Assembly (NCBI RefSeq): GCF_016019885.1
Contig: NZ_JAEANY010000003.1
Location: forward strand, 310,001 to 374,000
Length of the DNA stretch: 64,000 nt
Direction of reading: 5' to 3'
Source: Aurantiacibacter sediminis
Lineage (GTDB): Bacteria > Pseudomonadota > Alphaproteobacteria > Sphingomonadales > Sphingomonadaceae
Shown piece after piece: positions 44,299 through 53,278 of this stretch. The notes beneath the pieces were generated by a model that searched no databases, was not told where the DNA came from, and saw nothing but the letters and a program-made list of their open reading frames with translations. Position 1 is the first letter of the stretch, and each line of letters opens with the position of its first letter. The position numbers and the translations under genes were made by a program.

Positions 44299-44904
44299 TC
44301 AAATCAAGCGCGGCTCTTCCGGGCCGTGCACAGCTTCCAGCGCGGATCGCCAAATTCCAAGGTTAGGTGGGGCCTTGCGCTCAAGAGACAAGCGGTCGAT
44401 TGTCGCGACAAGCTGCTCCAACTCCGCCTGTGAGCGCCCGGCCCTTGGGATTAGGTAGTCCGCAGCATCGCTGCGCAGCGGCAGGCCGCGCTCTTCGGCC
44501 AGCGACAGGAGCAGTTCGCGCGCCATCTCATCGTCGGGCAGGCCGATTTCCAATTGCAGCGATCCGCCCAGGCGCGACTTGAGATCGGCCAGGTCGATGT
44601 CCCATGGTGGTTCTCCGCCAATTATAAGCAGCGGGGTGCCCGCTTCCTGCGCGCGGTTCCAGCGATGGAATAAAGCGTCCTCTTCAAGTAATTGCGCGTC
44701 ATCAATCGCATCGCCCGCGCCGCTTTCCGCAAACCATCTCGCAAACAGCGATTTTCCCGAACGCGGCGGACCGCTGAGCACAGCGGTGCGAAATGGCCAA
44801 TTCGTCGGATCGCTTAGTGCCTGTGCGACATGCGCATTCGCTGCACCGATGGTGATGCGCGATGGGCCTTTGCCAGCCTTGAGGGGTAAGGCGATTTGCT
44901 CCAA
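44299..44904 (-). CDS. hda: DnaA-like regulatory ATPase, HdaA family
   Basis: The 201 aa protein has an AAA+ fold related to DnaA domain III but no DNA-binding domain IV. The N-terminus MEQIALPL resembles the clamp-binding peptide (QxxLPL) through which Hda docks on the beta clamp. The P-loop is SGPPRSGKSLFARWFAE; AIDDAQLLEED replaces Walker B. Such proteins promote DnaA-ATP hydrolysis after replication starts. It lies 19 bp after a DUF2066-like gene and opposite purMN, an order also known in gammaproteobacteria. Confidence 0.85.
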   Translation of the reverse strand: MEQIALPLKAGKGPSRITIGAANAHVAQALSDPTNWPFRTAVLSGPPRSGKSLFARWFAESGAGDAIDDAQLLEEDALFHRWNRAQEAGTPLLIIGGEPPWDIDLADLKSRLGGSLQLEIGLPDDEMARELLLSLAEERGLPLRSDAADYLIPRAGRSQAELEQLVATIDRLSLERKAPPNLGIWRSALEAVHGPEEPRLI

Positions 44905-44923
44905 GGATGCGCTCCTGATGCGC

Positions 44924-46210
44924 TTAACGAGAAATGCCGAGTGCGTTCTCGCCCTCGTTCACCGCCCAGCCGCGCGAACGCAATGCTGCGGCAAGGGCGG
45001 GCAATTCTCCATTGTAAGTGACCCGCAGCACCGATGCGCCGCCGATGGCGGTCGAACCGACTGCGACCGAGCTGACGCCCGGGGTTCCGCGCAGAAGTGT
45101 CAGAGCATTGTCGAAAGCGTTGCCGTCGGGCGTTGCCACCTGCACCACATAAGTCGCTGCAGCTACCGCCGGTTCCGACGTTGCGGTGGCGGTATCGCTA
45201 TCGGGAAGACCGGCGGATGCGACATCGTCGGCTTCTCCTGCTGCTGCGGCTGCCTCTGCTGCTTCGGCACGGCGCGCTTCATCGAGCAGGGCGCGGATTT
45301 CCGGGCTTATTTCAATATTATCGAGCGTCAGCGTCGGATCGGGGCGAAGCGTCCCGTCGGCCAGAGCCTCGCTGAATATCTGATCGAAACGGGCGACGGC
45401 GCGGTTGAGCATGGCAGGCAATTCGTCAGCGCTATCTGCACGCATGGCGAAGCTATCGAGATACCGATTGTCCGGACCGTATCGCGCGGTGAACTGACCT
45501 TCGACCGGGCCGCCGGGATATTGCCAAGAAAGGTTCACAATCGGCACCAGCACATCGGCAGCGCTGAATTGATCGAGAATGTTGTTCCACCACGCGCGGC
45601 TGCGCCGACCTGTCTGGCCATAGGTCAGAGTCAGGCTTTCACCCCCCGCACCCGAGGGCCGTACATAGTCGATCGCGCTGCTGCCGAACTGATATTGCGC
45701 CCAAGCCCGCTGCCACGGATTGCGCGTTTCGAACATCGTCTGTGTGCCGTCGCTCACCATCACCGGCAGCGTCAGCATGGGTGCAGAACGAGCGCGATTG
45801 CCGCTTGCGCCGAGGAGGCCGCCCGCGCGTTGGCGGTCGAAAATTACGCCAAGCCGGGCAATATAGCGACGCGGCCCAATCTGCTCTTCCTCGACCACAA
45901 TGGCAGCGACCAGCGATTCGAGCCGCGAATCGGGAATGGGTGGACCTTCCAATTGCTGCCAAGCCAACCGCTGCGCCTCTCGCCAGCCATTGGCACGTGC
46001 CTCTTCCGCGCTATCGCCTGTCACATTGACCTCGATCCCGCGCACATCGATATCCGTGCTGCTGGCGACCGGCGAAATCCCGCGATCACCCGAAACTTGC
46101 GCCAGCAGGGATGCACCTGCGACGAGGCACAGCAACGCCGCAGCTGCCAGACCGAAAAGGGCTGGAAAGCGGGGTGCCTGAAGGCGAGGAGTGATCGAAA
46201 GCATGCTCAT
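44924..46210 (-). CDS. DUF2066-like exported/membrane-anchored protein
   Basis: The 428 aa protein has one N-terminal hydrophobic helix ([20 protein letters not shown]), then a region [32 protein letters not shown] typical of DUF2066-type proteins, a mixed central domain, an Ala/Glu-rich linker (residues about 305-345) and a small C-terminal alpha/beta module ([32 protein letters not shown]). Start is 46210 or 46204. Synteny with purM and hda, as in Pseudomonas, supports the DUF2066 link. Function is unknown; envelope location is inferred. Confidence 0.65.
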   Translation of the reverse strand: MSMLSITPRLQAPRFPALFGLAAAALLCLVAGASLLAQVSGDRGISPVASSTDIDVRGIEVNVTGDSAEEARANGWREAQRLAWQQLEGPPIPDSRLESLVAAIVVEEEQIGPRRYIARLGVIFDRQRAGGLLGASGNRARSAPMLTLPVMVSDGTQTMFETRNPWQRAWAQYQFGSSAIDYVRPSGAGGESLTLTYGQTGRRSRAWWNNILDQFSAADVLVPIVNLSWQYPGGPVEGQFTARYGPDNRYLDSFAMRADSADELPAMLNRAVARFDQIFSEALADGTLRPDPTLTLDNIEISPEIRALLDEARRAEAAEAAAAAGEADDVASAGLPDSDTATATSEPAVAAATYVVQVATPDGNAFDNALTLLRGTPGVSSVAVGSTAIGGASVLRVTYNGELPALAAALRSRGWAVNEGENALGISR

Positions 46211-46278
46211 CGGGGAAATCGCGTACCTTTTGCCCAAAGGCGAGTGGAAATCCAAGCCCGAAAGACTATGGCAGTCTC

Positions 46279-47376
46279 ATGAGCGCGGACAAAAATTCTT
46301 ATACCTATGAACAGGCCGGGGTCTCCATCGATGCAGGCAACCGCCTCGTCAAGGCGATTGGCCCCCTCGTCAAAGCAACTATGCGCCCCGGTGCGGATGG
46401 TGAAATCGGCGGGTTCGGCGGCTTTTTCGACCCCAAGGCGGCGGGATATAAGGACCCGCTGCTCGTCGCGGGGAATGATGGCGTTGGCACCAAGCTGAAA
46501 CTCGCGATCGAGAATGACCGGCACGATACGGTCGGGATAGACCTTGTCGCCATGTGCGTGAACGATCTGATTGTGCAAGGCGCGGAGCCGCTGTTCTTCC
46601 TCGATTACTTTGCCACCGGAAAACTGGATAATGGCGTGGCTGAACGCGTAATCGCAGGCATCGCGGAAGGCTGCAAACAGGCCGGATGCGCACTGATCGG
46701 CGGAGAGACGGCGGAAATGCCCGGAATGTATGCCGATGGCGATTACGACCTCGCAGGCTTCTGTGTCGGCGCGGTCGAGCGCGGTGAGCAGGTGACCGGA
46801 GAGCGCGTCGCGCCCGGCCATGTCCTGCTGGCCCTCCCCAGTTCAGGTGTTCATTCCAACGGCTATTCGCTGGTGCGCCGCCTGGCCGAAGATAAGGGCT
46901 GGAAGCTCGATCGCCCCGCCCTGTTCGATCAGGACAAGCTGCTTATCGATCACCTGATCGAGCCGACGCGGATTTACGTGAGGAGCCTGCTGCCCGTCGT
47001 GCGGCGCGGATTGATCGATGCACTGGCGCACATCACCGGCGGCGGATTGCTTGAAAACCTTCCACGCGTGCTGCCTGAGGGCGCGCGGGCCGTGGTCGAT
47101 GCCGATGCCTGGGAGCAACCACGGCTTATGGCTTTCCTGCAAGCCCAGGGAAATATCGAACCGGGCGAAATGGCGCGCACTTTTAATTGCGGCGTCGGAA
47201 TGGTGCTGGCGGTCGCGCCGGGCAATGTCGACGGCGTAATCCATGCGCTTTCCGAAGCTGGCGAAGACGTGCTGCGGATCGGCGAGATCGTCGAAGGCAC
47301 GCGCGGCTGCACCGTACGCGGCTCTCATGGCACGTGGAGCGGCACAAGCGATTGGGAAGCCAGCCACGATGCCTGA
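46279..47376 (+). CDS. purM: Phosphoribosylformylglycinamidine cyclo-ligase (AIR synthetase)
   Basis: The 365 aa enzyme closes FGAM to AIR with ATP. Signature pieces are [65 protein letters not shown] and [16 protein letters not shown]. It is divergent from the DUF2066-like gene and overlaps purN by 8 bp (47369-47376), so purM and purN are co-translated. Confidence 0.96.
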   Translation: MSADKNSYTYEQAGVSIDAGNRLVKAIGPLVKATMRPGADGEIGGFGGFFDPKAAGYKDPLLVAGNDGVGTKLKLAIENDRHDTVGIDLVAMCVNDLIVQGAEPLFFLDYFATGKLDNGVAERVIAGIAEGCKQAGCALIGGETAEMPGMYADGDYDLAGFCVGAVERGEQVTGERVAPGHVLLALPSSGVHSNGYSLVRRLAEDKGWKLDRPALFDQDKLLIDHLIEPTRIYVRSLLPVVRRGLIDALAHITGGGLLENLPRVLPEGARAVVDADAWEQPRLMAFLQAQGNIEPGEMARTFNCGVGMVLAVAPGNVDGVIHALSEAGEDVLRIGEIVEGTRGCTVRGSHGTWSGTSDWEASHDA

Positions 47377-48355
47377 CACAGGCAGCGGTGACGGGCAGCA
47401 CAAGGTAAAGGTCGCCTGCCTGCTTTCCGGCAACGGCACGACCATGTCTGCGCTGCTGTTTCATTCCCGCCTGCCGGGATGCCCCTACGAAATCGTGCTC
47501 GTCGCTTCCAACCGGCCCGACGCGCCGGGATTGAAGATTGCCGAAGCGGAAGGCATCGCCACCTTTGCGCATGATCACAAGGGTCTGGACCGCCGGGAGC
47601 ATGAGCAGATCATGGATGCGGCGCTGCGCGAAAGCGGTGCGGAATATCTCGCCCTGTGCGGCTATATGCGCATCCTGACGGAAGACTTCGTGAACGGCTG
47701 GGAAGGCCGGATGGTCAACACCCATCCCTCCCTGCTGCCGAAGTACAAAGGGCTCGACACTCATCAGCGCGCGATCGATGCCGGCGACAAGTTTGGCGGC
47801 TGTTCGATCCACATCGTGACGCCGGAACTGGACGGAGGTCCGCTGCTTGGTCAGGTGCCAGTTGCCATCCTTCCCGACGACACGGCAGACAGCCTCGCCG
47901 CGCGCGTGATCCTGGCTGAATATCAGCTCTACCCGCGCCTCTTTGCTGAATATGTCGGGCGGCAATACCGCGCGGACTGGCTGCTCGGGAAAGTGAACAA
48001 GCTTGCGCTCGCCCAGCCTGAGGCAGAGGAGCGCGAAAGCCACGGCTCGCCCGGCTGGCATACTGGCGGCAAAAGCGGGAAGTTTTTCGCTCATTTCCTC
48101 GACCAGCATCATGGCAGCGAGCATATTGCGGTATTGGTCAAGACGAGCGGACCGGACGAAGTCATAGGCCTCTCCGAAACCGCGCCGGAGACCTATTTCA
48201 AGCCCGCCTATTACGGCGCATCGGGCTGGGTCGGGATCATTCTCAACCGGCCCGGCGTTGACTGGGATATGGTTGAGGAATGGCTTTCCCGCAGCTGGCG
48301 CATGGTCGCTCCCAAACGGCTGACCACGCTGCTCGACGCGGCGGATCAATTCTAG
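47369..48355 (+). CDS. purN: PurN glycinamide formyltransferase fused to an MmcQ/YjbR domain
   Basis: The 328 aa product exceeds the usual PurN length of 190-215. Residues 12-203 are Pur[15 protein letters not shown], then [21 protein letters not shown] with catalytic Asn117 and His119, and [11 protein letters not shown] with Asp155. Residues about 208-322 match the MmcQ/YjbR (DUF419) fold: [28 protein letters not shown], and [14 protein letters not shown] leading to [14 protein letters not shown]. There is no stop or restart codon at the junction. The function of the MmcQ part is unknown. Confidence 0.88.
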   Translation: MPDTGSGDGQHKVKVACLLSGNGTTMSALLFHSRLPGCPYEIVLVASNRPDAPGLKIAEAEGIATFAHDHKGLDRREHEQIMDAALRESGAEYLALCGYMRILTEDFVNGWEGRMVNTHPSLLPKYKGLDTHQRAIDAGDKFGGCSIHIVTPELDGGPLLGQVPVAILPDDTADSLAARVILAEYQLYPRLFAEYVGRQYRADWLLGKVNKLALAQPEAEERESHGSPGWHTGGKSGKFFAHFLDQHHGSEHIAVLVKTSGPDEVIGLSETAPETYFKPAYYGASGWVGIILNRPGVDWDMVEEWLSRSWRMVAPKRLTTLLDAADQF

Positions 48356-48358
48356 GCC

Positions 48359-49585
48359 ATGCCCCCACCGCCTCGCCCCCATCCCCTCGCCCGCTCGCCG
48401 CATGTCGAGCGTGTGTGCGGATGGCTTGAGAAGAGCTGGGCGCGCGGAATTACCGATGTCCCATCCCTCGATACCGACGTGCTGTGGGGTAAAGCGCTGC
48501 GCGATGTACCTGCCGAAGGTGAGCGTGGCCCGCGCAGTGAAGGAGAGATGGCCGATTTCCGGCTTCGGCTCGAAGTGTTGTCGGAATCGCTGCAATCCGA
48601 AGCGCGGCTCAACGCACTCGGACTGACCATGGCGCATGGCCAGCTCGTCCGCGTGATCCGGCAGCGGCTTGAATTGGGCGAGTTGTGGTCAGAGCAGCCC
48701 GATCTTGTCCATGCGGAGCTTGCCCCGCCCATCATAATCGTCGGCCAGATGCGTAGTGGTACAACACGTGTGCATCGCCTTCTCGCCGCCGACCCGCAAT
48801 TCGCCGCCACACGGTTCTGCGATAGCTGGCATCCGGTTCCGCGCAGGCCCGATACGCGGCCTGCCTGGTCTGCGCTGACATTGCTATTCGCCCGCACACT
48901 GGATCCGTGGCTGGATTCGATCCACCCCTTTGGCACCACACGGCCCGATGAAGAGCTCGGCTGGCTCGCCTGCGCGCTGGATCATTGCGCGTACGAAGCG
49001 CAATGGCGCGTGCCGAGCTTCACGGCTTTTTCCGAGGACCGCAATCCTGCGCCCATCTACCGCGAATTTGGCCGTATCCTGCGTACCGATGCGACCTGGC
49101 ACAAGAATGCAAACCGGCCGCGCGTTTTGAAAGTCCCGCAATTTGCCGAGGATCTGCCCGCCATCCTGTCCGAATTCCCTGATGCGCGCGTCATCGTGAC
49201 CAAGCGCTGCGAAGATGATCTCGCCAGTAGCGCCGCATCGCTGGTCGCCAACCAGATGACCATGCAGTCCGACGCCGTCGACATGGAGTGGATCGAGAAC
49301 GAGGTCAGCCGCAAGATCGCTCTGCGCGATAATCGCATGGAGGCTGCGCTCGCGGAATCCTCCGGCCCGCGCGCCCATGTCGATTTCGATGCCTTGGGAG
49401 GGGATTGGGAAGGCGAAATGCGACGCGTCTATGGCGTGCTGGATCTCGAATTCACCGGGGTAACGGCCTCTGCGATGCGCGATGAACAGGCGCGTTCCGC
49501 GGCCTCACCGCATCGCCATCACGCGAAACAGCGCGATGAGTTTTCAGACATTTCGTCAGACCAAGTCAGTAAGGCAGCTGATTGA
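48359..49585 (+). CDS. Sulfotransferase family protein
   Basis: The 408 aa protein has the PAPS 5'-phosphosulfate loop IIIVGQMRSGTTRVHRLLAAD near residue 122 and the 3'-phosphate-binding region ARVIVTKRCEDDLASSAASL. PRVLKVPQFAEDLPAI contains the conserved Lys. It starts 3 bp after the purN stop and ends in a 20 bp convergent overlap with an NTF2-like gene. Linking it to the purine operon probably reflects shared transcription only; acceptor substrate is unknown. Its last 30 residues (AASPHRHHAKQRDEF) look like the usual tail of this group. Confidence 0.85.
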   Translation: MPPPPRPHPLARSPHVERVCGWLEKSWARGITDVPSLDTDVLWGKALRDVPAEGERGPRSEGEMADFRLRLEVLSESLQSEARLNALGLTMAHGQLVRVIRQRLELGELWSEQPDLVHAELAPPIIIVGQMRSGTTRVHRLLAADPQFAATRFCDSWHPVPRRPDTRPAWSALTLLFARTLDPWLDSIHPFGTTRPDEELGWLACALDHCAYEAQWRVPSFTAFSEDRNPAPIYREFGRILRTDATWHKNANRPRVLKVPQFAEDLPAILSEFPDARVIVTKRCEDDLASSAASLVANQMTMQSDAVDMEWIENEVSRKIALRDNRMEAALAESSGPRAHVDFDALGGDWEGEMRRVYGVLDLEFTGVTASAMRDEQARSAASPHRHHAKQRDEFSDISSDQVSKAAD

Positions 49586-49985
49586 ACGGTTTCGCAGCGG
49601 CTGGCAGTACGGCACGCGCTACAGATGCGCCTTCTGAGCCGCCAAAGCTTTGCCAGTGAGCCAGCTTGCCGGCCGCCATCCGCACCATCCATAAAGTGTC
49701 CTGCGCAAAAGAAGCATCGTCTGCTTCGGTGTACCCCTTGATGAGTACATCGCCATCGCGCACCGAAAAGGACTGTGCGTTCAGGCGAAAGCCTATGTTC
49801 ATTCTCATGAAATTGCGAATTGAGGAAGCGCAGTCAGCTCGCCCTTCTACGCAAAATGCCTTGCTGTCGACGAAGCAGCAATCTTCATGAAGCATGCCGA
49901 TCATTTCGTCAGCATCCCGATTGTTAAGTGCGGCGATATACCGCCGGACCTGCTTTATGTTCTGGCGCTTCCTGTACCCAAACAT
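49566..49985 (-). CDS. SnoaL/NTF2-like protein
   Basis: The 139 aa protein begins at 49985 (MFGYRKRQNI) with a GGGGGAA ribosome site seven bases upstream. It has the SnoaL-like cone fold pattern: VRRYIAALNNRDADEMIGMLHEDCCFVDS then DTLWMVRMAAGKLAHWQSFGG at the end. Members range from isomerases to binding proteins. Three Cys (CCF and FCVEG) are unusual but unexplained. It overlaps the convergent sulfotransferase end by 20 bp. Confidence 0.75.
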   Translation of the reverse strand: MFGYRKRQNIKQVRRYIAALNNRDADEMIGMLHEDCCFVDSKAFCVEGRADCASSIRNFMRMNIGFRLNAQSFSVRDGDVLIKGYTEADDASFAQDTLWMVRMAAGKLAHWQSFGGSEGASVARAVLPAAAKPFNQLPY

Positions 49986-50101
49986 ACCGTTCCCCCGCAC
50001 ATTCAGGGGCCTGAAACGACTCGTCAACCCCACCCATCCAGACACACGATAACATTATCTTGCGATTAGGGGGCATTTGAAGACACGAAAGCCAATTCGA
50101 C

Positions 50102-50138
50102 AAAGAAAAAGGGCCGGGCGATACATGCCGCCCGGCCC
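50102..50138 (-). terminator. Rho-independent terminator after ndk
   Basis: Arms GGGCCGGGCG (50111-50120) and CGCCCGGCCC (50129-50138) pair perfectly around an 8-base loop. Read on the minus strand the stem is followed by TTTTTCTTT. It ends the pepA-to-ndk gene run. Confidence 0.92.
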
Positions 50139-50163
50139 GCTCTCCCATTTCAGAAACGGAAAT

Positions 50164-50586
50164 TTAGCCGACGATTTCGTCTTCGTCGAAGAAGTAGTCG
50201 ATTTCGATCTTGGCGTTTTCTTCGCTGTCCGAACCGTGGACGGTGTTTTCACCGATCGACAGCGCGTATTCTTTGCGAATGGTGCCATCGTCGGCTTCTG
50301 CCGGGTTGGTAGCACCCATGATGTCGCGGTTGCGCTTCACGGCGTCTTCACCTTCGAGGACCTGCACGACGACAGGCTCGCTCATCATGAAATCGACGAG
50401 TTCACCGAAGAAAGGGCGATCCTTGTGCACGGCGTAAAAGCCTTCGGCCTGCTCGCGGCTCATGTGGATACGCTTGGAGGCGACGACGCGCAGGCCGGCA
50501 TCTTCCAGCATCTTGGTGACAGCGCCCGTAAGGTTGCGCTTGGTGGCATCGGGCTTGATAATCGAAAACGTGCGGGTGACCGCCAT
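50164..50586 (-). CDS. ndk: Nucleoside diphosphate kinase
   Basis: The 140 aa enzyme moves the gamma phosphate between nucleoside tri- and diphosphates through a phospho-His. The start [20 protein letters not shown] and the segment [20 protein letters not shown] are conserved, and the active-site His is in [16 protein letters not shown]. The last gene of the leftward group that begins with pepA; 104 bp separate it from the lipoprotein gene, so it may have its own promoter. Confidence 0.97.
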   Translation of the reverse strand: MAVTRTFSIIKPDATKRNLTGAVTKMLEDAGLRVVASKRIHMSREQAEGFYAVHKDRPFFGELVDFMMSEPVVVQVLEGEDAVKRNRDIMGATNPAEADDGTIRKEYALSIGENTVHGSDSEENAKIEIDYFFDEDEIVG

Positions 50587-50690
50587 GGGGGAATTCCTTC
50601 ACAATAGTCAGGGAATGAATATTGCGCGCGCCACTAGCGCCACTGCCGGGTTTGGGCAAGCCTGAACAGCGTTTGCGCCTAGCCGCGCGC

Positions 50691-51119
50691 CTATCGCTCG
50701 CGGCCGACCGCCATGCTGGCGCGGGTGGGACCCGTGGGCGTGCTGGCAGCAGCGAAATCGAACATCAGCCCGTCGGGAGTCTCGCCGGACACTTGCCGTT
50801 GGCCGGTCGCGTTAATGCCTTCGGTAAGATTGAAGCCAGCCGCGCGCGCTTCTTCGGCGAAGTGCTCTTCCAATTCTTCAGTGGAAAGCGTGCTGTCGAG
50901 CAAGAGGACTGTGCCCGCTCCGCCTGCGATATCGACGCTGGTGCTCGACACGATCTGCGTGCCTTCGGGCAGCGAAAAACCTTCGGGCATTTGCTCGTCC
51001 GCGATGGCGACTGCTTCCTCGCCTTCGGCTTCCGAAGAAGCCGTGCCGTCACCGCAAGATGCCAAAATGCCGAGCACCAAAATAGGGGCCATAGTGCGGA
51101 ATAATGTCGTTTTGCGCAT
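50691..51119 (-). CDS. Small lipoprotein of unknown function
   Basis: The 142 aa product starts at 51119 ([16 protein letters not shown]) with a lipobox LASC and a GGAGGGG ribosome site. After an acidic linker (SSEAEGEEAVAIADEQ) it has one small domain with PEGFSLPEGTQIVSSTSVD and a C-terminal PDGLMFDFAAASTPTG. Its ATG shares one base with the holC stop (TGATG). An in-frame extension upstream is a holC shadow. I do not recognise a family. Confidence 0.72.
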   Translation of the reverse strand: MRKTTLFRTMAPILVLGILASCGDGTASSEAEGEEAVAIADEQMPEGFSLPEGTQIVSSTSVDIAGGAGTVLLLDSTLSTEELEEHFAEEARAAGFNLTEGINATGQRQVSGETPDGLMFDFAAASTPTGPTRASMAVGRER

Positions 51120-51556
51120 CACGGCCCCTCCACCCATTTGCCGCCTTGCTGTTTCCAGAAACGACACTCCATTCCTTCGCGATCCTGCAGCGCCTTCCAT
51201 GTCTGACGCGCACCCGTAATTGTTTCCTGATCGAAAAGGTAGAATACGCGTTCGATACTTTCGGGTGGCTCGCGCCAATCGCCATCGGCAATGAGGATGA
51301 ACCTCGCATTGTTGGTGGGGTCTACTTCGCTCGACAACAGGATGGGCTGGCGCGCGTCATGCTCGTCACCAGCTATGCCATTGGCGAGAAAGTGTTCGGG
51401 CGCGCATGTCCAGAGCGTTTGCGAAATCGTCTCGAGCAATTCCAGATCATTGGCGACGATCAGAAGGCGCTCATCCTGCTCGCGCACCTTACGGGCCAGA
51501 AGCGCAGTGGCTGCGGGCGCCGGGTCCGATGAAAGGAGGTAGAAGTCGATCTTCAT
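51119..51556 (-). CDS. holC: DNA polymerase III subunit chi
   Basis: The 145 aa protein is the chi subunit of the clamp loader, which contacts single-strand binding protein. The start [24 protein letters not shown] and the [16 protein letters not shown] segment are typical of alphaproteobacterial HolC, and the C-terminus has [20 protein letters not shown]. It overlaps the DUF2256 gene by ATGA and the lipoprotein gene by TGATG. pepA next to holC is also the order in E. coli. Confidence 0.9.
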   Translation of the reverse strand: MKIDFYLLSSDPAPAATALLARKVREQDERLLIVANDLELLETISQTLWTCAPEHFLANGIAGDEHDARQPILLSSEVDPTNNARFILIADGDWREPPESIERVFYLFDQETITGARQTWKALQDREGMECRFWKQQGGKWVEGP

Positions 51557-51699
51557 GATGTGGATTGACTCTTATTGCGCCGACAGCGTTCGGAGCAGTA
51601 GCGGACATTCTCCCAATCCCGCTCCCACTTTTTGCGCCATGTAAACGGCAGGCCGCACGTCTCACAGATTTTGCTGGGCAAATCCGATTTCTTGCGCAT
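51553..51699 (-). CDS. DUF2256 zinc-finger-like small protein
   Basis: This 48 aa protein begins [19 protein letters not shown] and continues [20 protein letters not shown], the full DUF2256 pattern with C-x-x-C and C-x-x-x-C zinc ligands. A start 9 bases upstream (51708) is also possible. It begins 17 bp after the pepA stop and overlaps holC by four bases, so it is co-translated with holC. Function is unknown. Confidence 0.87.
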   Translation of the reverse strand: MRKKSDLPSKICETCGLPFTWRKKWERDWENVRYCSERCRRNKSQSTS

Positions 51700-51716
51700 G
51701 CGGCCCATAGAGGCGT

Positions 51717-53180
51717 TTACCCCTCCGCCGTTGCGCGGACAAAGTCGTCGAGCAGTCGCACGCCGTAGCCGGTTGCGCCTTTATCCCAAGTCGCACCGGG
51801 CTTGTCCGCCCACACCATGCCAGCAATATCGAGATGCGCCCAGGGCGTGTCATTCTCGATAAAGCGACCGAGGAATTGCGCAGCCGTGATCGAACCAGCG
51901 CCGCGTCCGCCGATATTCTGCATATCGGCGATCGGGCTGTTGATCAGTTTGTCGTAAGCGGAGTTGATGGGGAGTCGCCACAGCTTGTCGCCGGAGCTCT
52001 TGCCAGCGGCCAGCAGATCATCGGCAAGGCTGTCATTATTGGAAAACAGGCCGCCGTGCTCATTGCCGAGCGAAATGATGACCGCGCCTGTCAGAGTAGC
52101 AAGATCGACAATCCGTGATGGCGAGAACTCACGCTGCGTCCAGGTGAGTGCGTCGCCCAGCACCAGCCGCCCTTCGGCATCGGTGTTGAGGATTTCGACC
52201 GTCTGGCCGCTCATGGACTTCACCACATCGCCGGGGCGCTGCGCATTGCCGTCAGGCATATTCTCTACCAGCCCGCAAACACCAATCACGTTGGCTTTCG
52301 CCTTGCGCAGTGAAAGCGCAAGCATCGCACCGGCAACTGCGCCGGCACCGCCCATGTCGAATTTCATGTCACCCATGTTGGGGCCGGGCTTGATCGAGAT
52401 GCCGCCCGTATCGAACGTCACGCCCTTGCCCACGAATGCGAGCGGCGCTTCGCCTTCTTTGCCCCCCATCCATTTGATGACAAGCAGCTTGCTCTCTTTT
52501 CGCGAGCCTTGGCCGACGCCCAGCAGCATGTGCATGCCGAGCTTTTCCATTTCCTCTTCGCCGAGCACCTGGATTTCCGCGCCCGTCCCTTCGAAGCGCT
52601 TCTGGCAGCGCTCGACGAAGCTTGACGGGTAGATGGTATTGGCAGGTTCAGCGACGAGTTCGCGAGTGAAATCGACGCCGGTCGCGATCGCTTCGGCTTC
52701 TTGCCAACGCGCCTCGATGCCGTCAGGCGCGCCGATGACGGCAATTTCCTTAAGCGATTTCTTCTGCTCATCGCGCAGCTTGGTGCGATATTCGTCCCAC
52801 CGCCAATTGCGCAGCTTGATGCCCGTCATTACGGCAACGATTTCTTCGGCGGTCAGATCGCTGGAGCCTGCATCAAGAGCGATAGCCGTTTCGCCACTGG
52901 TAGAATATTTCGCCGCCAGCGCCGCGCCTGCCTTTTCGAGCGCCGCGTTGCGCTGATCGTCGTCTGCCTTGCCACCCCCTGCAAGAGCAAGCCGCACCAG
53001 CTTGCCGTCGTTTTTGTAGAAACCCTCGAAAGTCTGCCCGGTCTTGCCGGTAAAGCGCGATGCCTCTGCGGCTTCCACGAAATTATCGGGCAGGTCCTGC
53101 GGCAGCTTGTCCTGGTCAACAATGCGGGCAACAAGGCGCGGACTATCGGCGGTCAGGCTGTCGCTGAAGTGGATTTTCAT
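51717..53180 (-). CDS. pepA: Leucyl aminopeptidase
   Basis: The 487 aa M17 peptidase trims N-terminal residues in the cytoplasm. The two-metal site and catalytic residues are visible: [17 protein letters not shown] (Lys, Asp), [11 protein letters not shown], and [14 protein letters not shown] with Asp, Glu and the catalytic Arg. The N-terminal macro-like domain (about residues 1-165) is variable. It heads the leftward group pepA-DUF2256-holC-lipoprotein-ndk and is divergent from lptD across 98 bp. Confidence 0.94.
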   Translation of the reverse strand: MKIHFSDSLTADSPRLVARIVDQDKLPQDLPDNFVEAAEASRFTGKTGQTFEGFYKNDGKLVRLALAGGGKADDDQRNAALEKAGAALAAKYSTSGETAIALDAGSSDLTAEEIVAVMTGIKLRNWRWDEYRTKLRDEQKKSLKEIAVIGAPDGIEARWQEAEAIATGVDFTRELVAEPANTIYPSSFVERCQKRFEGTGAEIQVLGEEEMEKLGMHMLLGVGQGSRKESKLLVIKWMGGKEGEAPLAFVGKGVTFDTGGISIKPGPNMGDMKFDMGGAGAVAGAMLALSLRKAKANVIGVCGLVENMPDGNAQRPGDVVKSMSGQTVEILNTDAEGRLVLGDALTWTQREFSPSRIVDLATLTGAVIISLGNEHGGLFSNNDSLADDLLAAGKSSGDKLWRLPINSAYDKLINSPIADMQNIGGRGAGSITAAQFLGRFIENDTPWAHLDIAGMVWADKPGATWDKGATGYGVRLLDDFVRATAEG

Positions 53181-53278
53181 AGGGGCTCCCCGGAATTTAT
53201 ATCTATGTAAAATGGCAAGGCAGCGCGCCTTGCAAAGCTGGCGTTGCAGTTAGGGGCGCTCGGTGCGATAGGCAAGCC

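Noticed and set aside
44579-46282. 567-codon plus-strand frame
   Set aside because: Antisense to hda and the DUF2066-like gene, which have ribosome spacing, synteny and motifs in their favour.
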